From: Naegleria lovaniensis
Taxonomy: Eukaryota; Heterolobosea; Eutetramitea; Acrasida; Naegleriidae
Reading direction: 5' to 3'
DNA length: 64,000 bases
NCBI RefSeq assembly: GCF_003324165.1
Contig: NW_025407843.1
Location: 594,002 to 658,001 of the forward strand
Shown here: in pieces, positions 1-11,194 of the stretch
Numbering within the stretch: the stretch's first letter is position 1
Layout of the letters: each line of letters begins with the position of its first letter
Notes under the pieces: generated by a model
The model's input: the letters and a program-made list of their open reading frames with translations, nothing else
The model's database searches: none
Told to the model about the DNA's origin: nothing
Program-made: the position numbers and the translations under genes

Positions 1-3
1 TAG

Positions 4-3000
4 TTGAGAAAACACATCAGAACCAAAAGATTGGAAAATGTAGCACAATTGGGCGTTGATCGTGTCGTTGATTTCACCTTCGGAGTTGAAGAAAAAGCCT
101 ATCACCTTATTGTAGAGTTCTTTGCCAAGGGTAACGTTGTTCTCACGGACCATCAATACAAGATTATTAGTTTGTTACGTACACACAGTAAGGAAGCAGA
201 GACTGGCTTGTTTGCTGTCGGAGAGACTTATCCAGTGTCAACTCGTTTGCAATTTGAGGGAATTTCAAAAACAAGTCTTGCTCAAACTTTTCACAATGCA
301 ATTGACAAGGAATTAACGAGTGCTGTGCAAGCAACAACTCAAGAAGAAACACCACAAGATCAAAAGAAGAAACAGCACTCGAAAAAAGCTCCTACTGTTC
401 CAACACTTACTGTCAAAAATTGTCTTGTCAATTATTTGGATTATGGTACAGGATTTGTTGAGCATGTTTTACTCACGTCTGATACTCTTCCACAAAATCT
501 TAACCTTCTCGATAGCTCACAAGATCTCACTAAACGACTATTGGTGGAAATTGAGAGCGTCCTTAATTCTACTCCACTCGTTGAGACACCAATTTTGGAT
601 AAACTTGTGGCATCATTTAAGGAAGTGGACGACTTTATCATGAGAATTAAGACCGAAAAACAAAAGGGTTATATTATTCTCAAAGATATTGTACATCAAA
701 AACAACTGGATGAGGTCACTGTTGAAAATCCATTCGCTCCTGCAACTAAGAGTCAACATCTTCGGATCAGACATCACCACAACAGCAAGAGGAGAATGGC
801 TCTGCATCGGCGTCTTTAGAACAAACTGAGCCAATGCCTCTCAACGAATTGCAATTGAAGCAAATAGAGTTATTGAAAGAGGAGAAGCGTTTGTCCATTA
901 AGAGAGACCAATACGATGATTTTACTCCATTCCTTTTCGAGCAAGTTCGTAGAAAAATTCCAACCAATCCTGATGAAATCAAAGTTATTACCTTCCAATC
1001 ATTTGACAAGTGTGCAGACGAATTCTTCTCAGCTATTGAGGCTAAGAAAATTGAATCTCAAAAATCAAGTGTTGAGAACGTTGTTGAAAAGAAGTTGAAT
1101 AAGGTCAAAAAAGAACAAGAACTCAAATTGCAAGAGTTGCAAGCTTCTATGGACAAGTATGAAACTATTGCAAATTTGATTGAGCAATATTATGAAATGG
1201 TTGATCAAGCAATTCAAGTTGTTTGTGGTGCACTTGCTCAATCTCAGCCATGGGAAACAATCAAACAAGTTATTAAGGAGCATCGAGACATCGATCCAAT
1301 TGCTGCCATGATTCATAAATTGAAATTGGAGTCCAGCCAAATTACATTGATGCTTCCACCACCATCAGTTTATATAAACCAAGAGGATGACTATGAGGAA
1401 GACGAAGAAGATGAAGAGGAAAAGAATGAACAAGACGAGAGCGATGAGAGTGACGAGGACAACACCACCTCATCATCTAAAAAAACAAAGGAAGAACCAA
1501 TGCGAATTGACATTGATATTTCCATGACAGCCCATGCAAATGCAGCCAAATATTATGCCTTACGTAAAAAGTCAGCAGAGAATAAGGAAAAAGCCACTCT
1601 TGCCTCGAAGAAGGCCATCAAGAAAACCGAACAAAAAACACTCGAATCTGCAAAGAAAACTCAAGTCAAATCTGAAATTACTCTTCGAAGAAAAAGATTC
1701 TGGTTTGAGAAATTCTATTGGTTTATTACATCTGAGAATTACCTTGTATTGGGTGGCCGTGATGCGCAACAGAATGAACTTCTTGTGAAGCGATATATGA
1801 GAAAGGGTGATATTTATGTTCATGCTGATGTTCACGGAGCTTCATCATGTATTATTAAGAATCCAACAGGAGAACCTATTCCTCCACTCAGTCTTCAAGA
1901 AGCAGGCATGTTTTGTGTTTGCAGAAGTGTGGCTTGGGACAATAAGGTCATGTCCAGTGCCTACTGGGTGTATGACCATCAAGTCTCGAAAACAGCTCCT
2001 TCTGGTGAATATTTAACTTTGGGAAGTTTTATGATTCGTGGAAAGAAGAACTTCTTGCCACCATCACCACTCGTCATGGGATTTGCCGTAATGTTTAAAG
2101 TCGATGAATCATGTATTCCAAATCACCTTCAGGAGAGACAACCAAGAATGAGCGCTGCTGAAGCATCCGATTATCTTAACAAGGTCTCTGACGCATTTGC
2201 CAACGAATATTACGATGATGCAGAGTCATCCACTACTGGAGGCACGTTTGAGGAAGACACAACCACCACAAGCGCCAACGACATTCTCAGTAACGATAAA
2301 CATGGTACCGTCACCACCACGACAAGTACTTCTAAGGCAGAGACAACAGAAGAAGAGGACAATCGAGTGCACCATAGAGACAATGTCACTAGTGAGGAAA
2401 TTCTCGAACTCGAAGCCAACCATCCAACCACAAACGAAATGGATGACGAAGAGGATGAGAATTCTCAACAAAATGGCACTGAGACGAAAAGGAGAAATCT
2501 CTCTGCAAAAGAGAAGAAGTTGTTGCAACGACTCAAGAAGAAGGGTATGAGTGACAAGGAGGCCAGAGAAGCCATTCTTTCTGGTAACATTCCTGAAGAT
2601 ATGCAAAAGAAATCAGAAACAAAGGAACAACAACAAGAAGATACAACAACTGAGGAAACTGCAACAGCTGAGGCCTCTTCTTCATCTCTCCCAGTTCATA
2701 AACCAAAAGGTATGAAACGTGGCAAATGGAAAAAGCTCAAAACCAAGTATGCAGATCAAGACGAAGAAGAACGAAAGATCATGATGGAACTCATTGGAAA
2801 CAAACCAAAAGAAAAGCCAAAGGAAGAAATTGACAGCAAGCAACTTCAAAAGAAGAAGGAAGAAGAATTTCGTAAAAAGAAACAAGAACAAGCTGAAATC
2901 AAGAAGGTTTTGGAAGAAGAAAATATTCCTTTCATGGACGAAGAAGATCGAGAAAAACTCACCGAAATTGACAGCTTGACAGGTCAACCACGTGACGATG

Positions 3001-3335
3001 ACATTTTCTTATTTGCCATTCCAGTATGTGCTCCATACACTTGTCTCAAGAATTACACATACAAAGTCAAACTGGTACCAGCAGGTAGCAGTAAGAAGGG
3101 AAAGGTTGGAAAAGAAGCAGTTGCCATTTTACGATCAGAAGCCAAATCATCACCCATGGTTGAAGCATGTATCAAAGCTTTGGACGAAGCTGATATTGGA
3201 TCATGTCTTGTTGGAAATTGCCGAATTGCTACGAGTCAAGCAAAGAAGAGTTCAGCCAAGAGTGACAAAAAGAAGAAGACAAAACCTGCCTCTTCTGAAA
3301 ATGCAGTTACAGATTTGAAATTAGAAGAGCAGTAG
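4..3335 (+). CDS. NEMF: NEMF/Rqc2/Tae2 homolog (NFACT protein), 5' partial, one frame break
   Basis: Ribosome quality control factor: it binds stalled 60S subunits carrying peptidyl-tRNA, recruits the Listerin ligase and, in yeast, directs CAT-tail addition. The sequence shows the end of the NFACT-N domain with the Asp-Arg pair (QLGVDRVVDF) that corresponds to the residues needed for tailing in Rqc2. A coiled coil follows, then the NFACT-R domain (about 1690-2130, with FWFEKFYWF, GGRDAQQNE and VHADVHGASS), a long acidic/lysine-rich linker, and the NFACT-C domain (DIFLFAIPVCAPY, about 2990-3250). The N-terminus lies outside the window, and the in-frame TAG at 1-3 could be an intron acceptor. 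The frame changes from frame 1 to frame 3 near 747-770; the overlap region reads as a plausible acidic linker, so a single missing base is likely. Family identity is certain; the exact join is not. Confidence 0.93.
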
Positions 3336-3578
3336 CAATGTATTAATAATAAGTAGCACATTAAATTCGTTTTCATTTTAAAAGTGTCAAGAGTGGAATA
3401 CTGACCATCACTGTAACAACTCTTCACGTTTTTTTAGAACTTATTCGACCAAGTCCCTCATGAAACCTTTCATCAACAATTAATCGAATTGAAAACGTGT
3501 TCAATCACGCTTTTCCGTTTATTAAACACACCTGTAAAATTAAACTTCTTAAGCTTTTAGAAGAAAAACAATCCCAAC

Positions 3579-5456
3579 ATGCGTGTGATACCTCTCATCT
3601 CTCCAACATGGATGAGCCCTTCAACACCAACGAGTACAACCATGATGATGATGATGGAAGAGGAAACGTCCAATGTGGTCCTTACTCTATTGGACTTTTT
3701 ACCAAACTCCAAACATTCTGCATGCTCTGTTCAAGGTCAAACAGAGGATGAACTAGAAGTGTTGTTGAGCATGTTGAGAGGACGACTCATGACCTCTCAC
3801 TCACCTCATGCACATGTTTGGAAGATGAAAATACTCGAAAGGAGTTTATATAGAAGAACATTACCTGACATGCAAGATCAATTGTCTTCCATTTCTCCAG
3901 AAAGCTCCTTCATGATGCCACTCAATGATTATTGGAATGATCCAACCTGCAAAGCCTTGCATTTGATTTGTTCAAAACTCGAAAGAAAAATTCAAACCAT
4001 TCAAAAGAGAGATTCGAATGTTCAACCAAATTTCATGAGCGACACTCCTTTGAATCGTTGTGTGCAGGAGTGGTGTGAGGAACAAGTATCTCGGGTTAAG
4101 GAGCAGAGTGCTTTTGAGCGCCCTTCCATTTTCATTAGTAATCATCAGTGGTTGGTTTCATTCTTGAAACAAACACTTTGTAAGAGTGGATTTATGGAAT
4201 GTAACTTTAATATTTCCAAACGACATGTTTCTCCAACAAAATCCGACTATTTACGTATTCAATTGGTGATTCTGGTTGAATCCGATGAGAACAACAACCT
4301 TAAAGATTCAAAACAACAGTTAGGCTCTCATCATACATTCTATCCTCTCAAAGTTTATATTCAATATGCAAAATTTCTATTAGAATGGAATCGGGATGGT
4401 TTCATTCATTGTCATGATATGAATAGTTTCAACCGTGCAGAGAACTTGGCAGAGCGCATCTTGTTAAGGAAAACCTTGATGATTTCCAGAGATTCAGAAA
4501 CGAGTCGTACAGTGATCAATACTATATGTTCCTTTTGTACTCGATGGAATTCAAGTATGGAATATGATGAACGGAGATGTAATAGTGGACATTTTGGATT
4601 GTCCTTTATGTATGAAATACAATTCCTACAACAACAATTGTTCCTTATGAAGATAGATCAAGGGGAAGACATAACAAAGAGTACCGATGGTCCTATGGAT
4701 GAATTGTTTGATACTCTATTGGAATGTGTTGCATTAAGAAAAGAATTGCCTTTGCGTTTTCCAATTCCTTTGGATTTGTTTTTAATCATTGATTTGGAAA
4801 AAGCTTTAATGGAATTTGATGAATCCATGCAGATGAACGAGGGTTGTAAACCATCATCAGTGGCGAACGAGAACCGTTTGGTTTCGTTCACGATTTCAAC
4901 AACGGATCAGAATGTTTTAGAATTTCAATCTATGACATCAAACCATCAGCCATGGAGGGAAAGATTGAAAAAACTTGCTCGTAATGTGCTATATGGACAA
5001 GATGAAGGGAATGAGTATGGTCTTCCCTGTATTCTGTCTGTTTCGAGAGATTATTCTGAAATTACTTCATTCTACAAATTTGTACAATTTTTATTGACTA
5101 GAAAAGGAAAACAGCACTTTTTAGTTGACGAATTTTTGTGTTTACTCCAACTCATGATAGGAGTTCTACTAACCAATAGGTATGAACAATGCTCATGGTG
5201 TGGTTCTATACCTTCTCAGAGGGAGACTTGGATTCAAGGAATGGAATTAAATGAAACAATGTTGAACGAATACAAACAATTGATCGAACGTCAAATTAGA
5301 GCTAAACAAGAATTTACCATAAAACCAATATTGTACAACGTGAAAGAATGGTATTCCATACAGGAAGAAATGCAAATAGAAGATGTCGGCGTATTGGAAT
5401 TAATTCAGAATTATGTTTTCAATTTATTTAATACAATTCACAGATTTGATAAATAA
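3579..5456 (+). CDS. Unidentified 625-residue protein
   Basis: I do not recognise this protein. It is a long uninterrupted ORF with normal codon use for this window, read in the same direction as NEMF and about 240 bp downstream of it. The first 30 residues are low complexity (Ser/Thr/Pro, then a Met run and Glu), so the true start may be one of the internal methionines. The rest looks globular and mostly helical, with alternating hydrophobic segments, a possible small zinc-binding pair (CSWCGS, about residue 545) and no obvious membrane span or signal peptide. No catalytic motif was evident. Confidence 0.75.
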   Translation: MRVIPLISPTWMSPSTPTSTTMMMMMEEETSNVVLTLLDFLPNSKHSACSVQGQTEDELEVLLSMLRGRLMTSHSPHAHVWKMKILERSLYRRTLPDMQDQLSSISPESSFMMPLNDYWNDPTCKALHLICSKLERKIQTIQKRDSNVQPNFMSDTPLNRCVQEWCEEQVSRVKEQSAFERPSIFISNHQWLVSFLKQTLCKSGFMECNFNISKRHVSPTKSDYLRIQLVILVESDENNNLKDSKQQLGSHHTFYPLKVYIQYAKFLLEWNRDGFIHCHDMNSFNRAENLAERILLRKTLMISRDSETSRTVINTICSFCTRWNSSMEYDERRCNSGHFGLSFMYEIQFLQQQLFLMKIDQGEDITKSTDGPMDELFDTLLECVALRKELPLRFPIPLDLFLIIDLEKALMEFDESMQMNEGCKPSSVANENRLVSFTISTTDQNVLEFQSMTSNHQPWRERLKKLARNVLYGQDEGNEYGLPCILSVSRDYSEITSFYKFVQFLLTRKGKQHFLVDEFLCLLQLMIGVLLTNRYEQCSWCGSIPSQRETWIQGMELNETMLNEYKQLIERQIRAKQEFTIKPILYNVKEWYSIQEEMQIEDVGVLELIQNYVFNLFNTIHRFDK

Positions 5457-5604
5457 ACTTAGTCTTGTCAAACATGCTTTCTATTAACCAATTTATTGGA
5501 AACTTTCTCAATATTCATTCATGAAATGTAAAGTCTTTGAGTTAACTTTAATACTTTCTCAATGAATTGTAAATTATTTAAACTTTAATTATTAATACAA
5601 AAAA

Positions 5605-6371
5605 ATGAATTTCAAGCTCGTAAATGAAAATATTGATGATTTTTACCTCACAAATCAACAGCAGCACGACATTGTTCCACTCTCCGAATCTTCGGAACCT
5701 CAAAAATCATCAACTTCTCCTATAGATTGTCAAGATTTATGCATTCAAGAACACAAAAATGGATTATTCGTGATTAGCCTTTCTCCGAAACATTCATTGT
5801 CTGGCAGCTGCTCGGAATTGAAAGTACATCAAGTAGAATTTCCACTCCGACCGACTCCTCCAGCAGTGTTGGTCAATAGTAGTGGTATGAATGAAGGTGA
5901 TGATCTTGTAGAAACTTCTAACAAACAAACAAATCCGAGTGCTTCCTCTCAGCAATTGCAAAAAAAGAAGGAAATTAAAGTGCAACCTCATACGTTATTG
6001 CAAGAATTTATTATCATCAACAATTCGTGAAGAGTGGTGGTGGTGGTGGTGGCGAGGAAGAAGAAGAAGGAATTTTGCAAATACGATCGAATGTGAAAGG
6101 AAAATTAGTGGAAATTAATGAACGATTGTTGACAGAGCCAACCTTGTGTCAAACGCATCCCTATAATTTTGGCTTTTTGGTAATTATTGACCCCAATGAT
6201 GCCATCAAGAATTTGAAACAAAAACAAGAATTGATGAAGCATTGGAAAACAAGACGAGAATATTTCATAGGGATGGTTCGACCTTGCTTCAGCAACAACC
6301 ATTACAAGATTTGGATCAATAAATCAACATGTCATGCAAATACTGATCTGGATAATATCATTAATCGATAA
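5605..6371 (+). CDS. ABITRAM: Abitram/Simiate (FAM206) family protein, one frame break
   Basis: Resembles the small conserved actin-binding transcription modulator family (Simiate/FAM206), which has a lipoyl/biotinyl-like beta fold. The first part (5605-about 6024) carries the family pattern QDLCIQEHKNGLFVISLSP, matching the conserved C-hydrophobic-x-H-x-N-G-hydrophobic-x-V-I-hydrophobic-hydrophobic-P block. The second part (about 6027-6371) carries VKGKLVEINERLL, matching the conserved G-x-L-x-E-V-N block, followed by a P-x-x-x-G-hydrophobic-hydrophobic stretch. The two halves are in frames 1 and 3 and overlap at 5979-6030. No GT-AG intron of suitable length restores the frame, so a single missing base is the simplest explanation. 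A Gly/Glu run (6033-6070) sits in a loop between the blocks. Family assignment is fairly confident; cellular role is inferred from animals. Confidence 0.72.
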
Positions 6372-6510
6372 TTTTAGCCAGTAATGAAATATTCGAGAAA
6401 TCTCTGACATAATCAGAATTTTATACATTTTATTATCACAGTAGAAAAATAAGAAACAATCATAACAATATTACAAAATCAAATAATTGTGAAACATTTC
6501 GAGTCTTCAA

Positions 6511-7266
6511 TTACTTGTTTGCAACTCTATTGATAATTTGTTCCAATTGCTCCTTCGAGTAAACGGTAAAGACTGGATTTTGCACTGTAATACTTGCAAT
6601 TTCAACATTGGTCGAATTGATTTTCTCCTCCATGGCTTGTTTCAAAATAGAAATGGCCAAATCCTCAGCCTGTGTAAGGAACATGGATTTGTTATATTCT
6701 TCTTGAAGTGTTGTTTGAGCTCCTTCCGAACCAGCTCCGATTGCTTTGGCTTCATATTTTGTAAAAGTACCAGAAGGATCTGTATGATACAAGGCTGGTC
6801 CATTTTCATCCACACCTGCAATGAGCAAGGCCACACCAAAAGGTCTACTCATGGCACTTCCCGAATCTTCCTCATCAGAATCTTCGGCATTTTCACCAAA
6901 ACGAAGAGCAAGATCACAAACAGCTTGTGTACACGACTCTACTCCCATTGGTTCATTGTAAGTAAAACGATGATGTTGAGTTTCTACACGGGCATGTTCC
7001 ACCAATGTACGAGCATCAGCCGTTAATCCAGACATGGCACAACCAATATGAGAATCAATTTCCATAATCTTTTCTACTGATGATGGATCCAAAAGTGATG
7101 AAGTTAAACGTTTTTCAACAGCTAATACAACGCCATCGGGTGTTTGAATACCGACTGCTGTAGAGCCGAGCTTGATAGCTTCAATCGCATACTCGACCTG
7201 GAAAAGTCTTCCTTGTGGATTAAATGTGTTTACACCACGGTCATATTCGGATCGCATCAAGAACAT
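6511..7266 (-). CDS. PSMA5: Proteasome subunit alpha type-5
   Basis: Structural alpha subunit of the 20S proteasome core. The 251-residue protein starts [15 protein letters not shown], matching the family N-terminus ([15 protein letters not shown] in human), and continues with the alpha-subunit signature [21 protein letters not shown]. Further conserved blocks are [35 protein letters not shown] and the C-terminal [16 protein letters not shown]. Length and block order are those of PSMA5. The start is set at 7266. The open frame continues upstream to 7440, but that extension is the translation of a tRNA gene and is not part of the protein. There is no frame break and no intron. Confidence 0.97.
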   Translation of the reverse strand: MFLMRSEYDRGVNTFNPQGRLFQVEYAIEAIKLGSTAVGIQTPDGVVLAVEKRLTSSLLDPSSVEKIMEIDSHIGCAMSGLTADARTLVEHARVETQHHRFTYNEPMGVESCTQAVCDLALRFGENAEDSDEEDSGSAMSRPFGVALLIAGVDENGPALYHTDPSGTFTKYEAKAIGAGSEGAQTTLQEEYNKSMFLTQAEDLAISILKQAMEEKINSTNVEIASITVQNPVFTVYSKEQLEQIINRVANK

Positions 7267-7352
7267 TTTTTTTGTGTAATTTGAAAATTTGGGGAGCTTA
7301 AAATAGAGCTGCATTCCTGAATGAAAAAATGAAAAGCAGTGAAAAAAGCTGA

Positions 7353-7424
7353 TAGCAAAGCTAGGTTTCGATCCTAGGACCTGTGGGTTATGAGCCCACC
7401 GCGCTCCCCCTGCGCCACTTTGCT
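7353..7424 (-). tRNA. trnI-Met: Initiator tRNA-Met (CAU)
   Basis: A complete cloverleaf reads on the minus strand: acceptor AGCAAAG/CTTTGCT, D-stem GCGC/GCGC, anticodon stem GTGGG/CCCAC with loop CTCATAA (anticodon CAT), T-stem CTAGG/CCTAG and discriminator A. The A1:U72 pair, the three G:C pairs of the anticodon stem next to the loop, and the T-loop ATCGAAA (A54 and A60 instead of TTC) are the hallmarks of eukaryotic initiator tRNA. A T6 terminator follows on the minus strand (7342-7347). No intron. It lies 86 bp upstream of, and co-directional with, PSMA5. Confidence 0.97.
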
Positions 7425-7487
7425 TTACATCTATTATCAAAAAATATTTACAATAAAATGGTGTACTTCTGGTAAATGGTGATCCAC

Positions 7488-8567
7488 CTACAAGTCTGGT
7501 TTATTCCAAATGGAATTAGGAGCAGGTTGAAAAAATCCACTCCCTTCAATGACACCGTGTCTCCATCTGCCTTTGAAAATGGACCCATCAGCAAGAGTCA
7601 GAATACCATCTCCATCTTTTCGGTCATTTATCCACGCACCTTCATAGAAGCTCCCATCGATGGATGTGAAACAACCATGTCCATGCCTTAAATCTTCTTT
7701 CCACTCTCCTTCATACTTGTTTCCGTTGACATAATGATACAATCCTCGGCCATGCATTTTGTTATCAAGCCACTCGCCACTGTACACACTGCCATCATTG
7801 TAAATGTATTTTCCTTGACCATGCATTTTGCCTTCATACCATTGACCTTCATACGTTTCTGTCACTGCTGTAGCTCCGTTCCCGTTTGAACAAAATATCA
7901 TGGTGCCATGTCCGTGCCTTAAATCGTCCTTCCACTCACCCGTATACTTGTCTCCGTCTGCATACATGTAAGTTCCCTAAGGTTCACCAACAATGATCAT
8001 CAGTGCACACAGTATCATGCTTGAATTTGACTATCTTTGTAGCCCTTAAAACTTACCACTCCATTCATTCGTCCTCTCACAAACTCGCCTTCATATTGAT
8101 CTCCATCGGAATACGAGAGCGTACCATGTCCATTGATGTGACCTTCTTTGATCTCCCCTGTGTATACATTTCCATTGGCATAGTGAATTGATCCATGTCC
8201 GTTCATGACATCGTTCTCCCAATGGCCCTCACATTTGGAACCATCGGCAAACCAATAGATACCATGCCCCTCTCGCTTTCCAAACACAAAATCTCCCTGA
8301 ATGGAGCATATTGGATAGGTAAAAAGTTTGAAACGTTGATCATCTCAATATATTCAATTACTCCTAATTACCTCATACTTTTCATGATTCGGGAAGTGCA
8401 GCACACCCTTACCATGCATTAAACCGTTCTCAATTTCTCCCGAGTAGATGAGTTTGGTGGTACTGCCCGAGTTGGAAAGTTTTTGATCATTCTTCAACGG
8501 CCATGTAATCCCGATGGTATCCACAACAGGATGAGCCTTACGATTAGAAAAATTGACTTACCATCAT
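7488..8567 (-). CDS. MORN-repeat protein, multi-exon
   Basis: About eleven MORN repeats (Y-x-G-x-W/I-x5-H-G-x-G-x-hydrophobic-x5-D-G), a motif found in membrane-skeleton and phosphoinositide-kinase-type proteins. Exons on the minus strand: 8372-8536, 8057-8296 and 7488-7976, joined in phase 0 by introns at 8297-8371 (GTAATT...CAG) and 7977-8056 (GTAAGT...TAG). Both splices restore perfect repeats, for example [12 protein letters not shown]. The first coding codons are uncertain. The reading frame of exon 8372-8536 has no start codon of its own. An ATGATG at 8562-8567, followed by GTAAGT and a possible 25-nt intron (8537-8561), would supply one in phase. With that start the protein is about 299 residues. 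No membrane segment or catalytic domain is seen. Confidence 0.88.
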
Positions 8568-8777
8568 CGTAAGGCTATTTTTTCATGGTCCATGAAATTT
8601 TAAATAAATTCAGAACATTGTGCCTTTTCCAAATGTGTGGGCTCTCGAAACAAATTTACATTGCTTGCTCTCTAAGGTGATAAAAACGTCAAATGTTATT
8701 GTTATTGGTTATCATTATTATTATTATTGCAATTTTGCATGAACATGATCAAATGGGCAAAGACCTACTACCAATAA

Positions 8778-9725
8778 TTATTGCTTGGCATTCTTATCGG
8801 AAGCGTTTGGTGTTTCATTCACTTCGACTGTTTCTACAGATTCTGCTGCAGAGTTGTCAGAAGCCTCTTCTTGCATGGTTGCCTCTGGCTCAATAATTTC
8901 AGCATTGTCCACAGTTTCAGTAGTCTTCTCGCTCAACATTTCTTGTTCATACTCTCTCCAAGTCTTATTTGTCCAACCATATCTACCCAATCTGTGTTCA
9001 CCTTCAATCTCTGGTACCTCGACCATCTTGACCACAATACTTGTTCGTCTATTCAACTCGACACCATAACGACCCTTGGCATGATATCTCAATTGTTTTC
9101 TGTATTGCTGCTTATTTACGATACATTCTCGGATGAGAAGACGATCAGCGTTCATACCATGAACGTTTTCGGCATTGAGCATACAGCTACGAATGAATGT
9201 ATACATTTTAGGAGCAATTTTCTTCTCGCAACTTTGTAATTGAATGAGAGCTTCCTTTGCACTAATTCCACGTAACATTTCGGTAACTTCATTCACCTTC
9301 TTTGGGCCTTGTTTAATATTAATTTGTCTGAATGTTACTGTGGGAAGTGTATCGAGGAATTTTGCTGTGATTTTTGGTCTGTCCCTCCATGTTTGTCTTG
9401 TTTTATGTCTTTCAACAGGAGTCTTCTTGTTTCTAGGTTTAATGTTCAATGTTGATGGGTCAGGAAGAGAATTCATAATTTCCTGAATGGTTGATGAAGG
9501 ATAGGAATGAAGCGAGACTTGTTCTTGTTGTTGGAATGAAAAAACGCTCGTATGAAACATTTTACTATTGGTGGAAGATGATGCTTGTTGTTGGAAGAGC
9601 ACGGAGAGCGTTCCTCGAGCTGAACATGTACTCTTGGTAGAAAACATGTTATTCACGAGTGATGGGTGGTGCTGATGATGATGAAAATGAGAAGAGCCTC
9701 TCACAAGAGAAATAAAATTTTTCAT
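8778..9725 (-). CDS. MRPL22: Mitochondrial large-subunit ribosomal protein uL22m
   Basis: The middle of this 315-residue protein (about residues 145-240) is an L22 domain. It contains RGISAKEALIQLQSCEKKIA, the Asn-Ala-Glu-Asn segment after the second helix, the loop region with ADRLLIRECIVNK, and a basic stretch ending in AKGRYGVELNRRTSIVVKMVE, matching the L22 pattern of a basic loop followed by a T-S-x-hydrophobic strand. The N-terminal extension is rich in Ser, Gln, His and Arg without acids, as expected of a mitochondrial presequence. The acidic C-terminal tail (about 60 residues) is lineage-specific. The start is set at the ATG at 9725 behind a run of A; the frame is open further upstream but without an ATG. 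Confidence 0.9.
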   Translation of the reverse strand: MKNFISLVRGSSHFHHHQHHPSLVNNMFSTKSTCSARGTLSVLFQQQASSSTNSKMFHTSVFSFQQQEQVSLHSYPSSTIQEIMNSLPDPSTLNIKPRNKKTPVERHKTRQTWRDRPKITAKFLDTLPTVTFRQINIKQGPKKVNEVTEMLRGISAKEALIQLQSCEKKIAPKMYTFIRSCMLNAENVHGMNADRLLIRECIVNKQQYRKQLRYHAKGRYGVELNRRTSIVVKMVEVPEIEGEHRLGRYGWTNKTWREYEQEMLSEKTTETVDNAEIIEPEATMQEEASDNSAAESVETVEVNETPNASDKNAKQ

Positions 9726-10377
9726 TTTTTTTAAAAAATGACAGAAGAAATTCAATATTAAATTTCATCTCGGAAGTCTTAAGGCAACCTTTTGTGTATT
9801 TTCATTTAGCAAGTTGGTTCAATTTAAAGCTTTTTATCATGATCATGTTTAATGAATTAAATTATGTTTTTAGAAAAAAAATGAAACGCAAAGGAATTTG
9901 TAGCAATAAGGTCTAACGATTTCCCAAAAAAATTGCTTATTGCTTTCGACAACCGAAAATGAAGTAACAAAGGATATCTTTTGGATGAAAATACAAAAGG
10001 ACCCAATACATTTCAAGTTGTGCTCCCTTTTGATTACATTGAAGTACAAAGCCGAGAAGCGCTAGAAGAAAATACTGAACTGGGTATGAAAATGAACAAT
10101 GAAAATGAGATCAAAAAGATCAAGAACTATCCAAACTGAACAACTTTCCCTTGGAATGTCTTGACAAGCTGTAAATTAGCATGAACATGATCAGACAATT
10201 ACATGAGTCGAATGACGATCATGAGAAAAGCGAATGAAGAACTCAAGAGAAGGCTTAAATAACAGGATGCTCGTTGAAAAGAACTAATTTGGTAATTCGA
10301 AAAACAAAACGTGAAAATAGGATTTTTCTTTAAATCTCAACCATGAAGCAGGATCCTCATTGAATCAACAACAAAAA
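9726..10377. other. Intergenic region, divergent
   Basis: About 650 bp between the divergently transcribed uL22m and SPRY genes. It should hold both promoters. No ORF, RNA gene or repeat was recognised. An ATG at 10343 opens a frame that stops after six codons and is out of frame with the downstream gene. Confidence 0.5.
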
Positions 10378-11106
10378 ATGTTAAACACTCTTCTTGATCA
10401 GTTTGAAAAGACAAAGGAGAAAACAGATAACGCCATCAAGGAACTACAACAACTCTTGACTGAATATCGTCAGCACATTGAATACGTGGTCTATTTGAAG
10501 CAATTTTGGGAACTGAAAAATCAAGGTCTCTTGCAGAGAGAACAAGTTTTAGAAGAAAAGGAAGCCATCTACGAGAGAAAACTTCAACAACAAGCCCTTC
10601 CTCAAGGACAAGCTCTCAAGCAAGAAGTGTCCGCACCAAAGTTCCATTCAACCATCGTTTCGACCAATGCAACGTTATCGTGTGATAACAAAAAAGTGAC
10701 AAAAACTTCAGGAGGCAATGGATGGAATTGTGCTGTTTTGGGAGAGACTCCTTGCAAACAGTATAGCGTGAAATTATTGAACATGTGCCCCAATGTCATG
10801 ATTGGATTAGCAGATCGAAATATTTCTGTCAATGGAACCAATTACAAGGTCAATGGATTTTACTTGTTCACGCTTTCAGGAAATTTGTATTCTCAGGCAG
10901 GTGATTCGAATAAGGTTTACCATGCACAAAGAATTAATGATGGCTCTGTTGTTACTGTGAAACATCAGAATGGTGTTATATCTTTTACTGTCAATGGAAA
11001 GGAATGTGGCAAAGCATTTACTGCTCCAGATTATTTGGATTTGTATCCTGCCTTTGATATTTATACTCAAGGATGTGAATTTGAATTTCTCTCCAACAAT
11101 TGTTGA
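10378..11106 (+). CDS. Coiled-coil plus SPRY/B30.2-like protein
   Basis: The N-terminal ~85 residues form a predicted coiled coil (heptads rich in Leu/Gln/Glu/Lys). The C-terminal ~140 residues resemble a SPRY domain: VMIGLADRNI, a G-x-Y/F-L-F-T-L-S-G-N-L-Y turn, VTVKHQNGVISFTVNGKECGKAF and LYPAFDIYTQG correspond to the family's hydrophobic-G-hydrophobic, I-x-F-x-x-N-G and LYP blocks. SPRY domains are protein-interaction modules, so a partner-binding role is likely but the partner is unknown. The ORF can be extended to a TTG at 10360; 10378 is the first in-frame ATG. The protein has about 242 residues and no membrane segment. Confidence 0.75.
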   Translation: MLNTLLDQFEKTKEKTDNAIKELQQLLTEYRQHIEYVVYLKQFWELKNQGLLQREQVLEEKEAIYERKLQQQALPQGQALKQEVSAPKFHSTIVSTNATLSCDNKKVTKTSGGNGWNCAVLGETPCKQYSVKLLNMCPNVMIGLADRNISVNGTNYKVNGFYLFTLSGNLYSQAGDSNKVYHAQRINDGSVVTVKHQNGVISFTVNGKECGKAFTAPDYLDLYPAFDIYTQGCEFEFLSNNC

Positions 11107-11194
11107 GTGACGAATTTCTCAACGTCGCGTTGTTGTAAAAATTCGTTTGAAATCGAATAGTTAAACACTGTCAATATAAATTGTACAAATTGAA

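Noticed and set aside
740-6030. Programmed frameshifting as the cause of the breaks in NEMF and Abitram
   Set aside because: No slippery heptamer or shared context at the sites; the same-sign breaks elsewhere fall at homopolymers, which fits missing bases better.
7267-7440. N-terminal extension of the PSMA5 reading frame
   Set aside because: It translates the tRNA gene and leader; the family start is at 7266.
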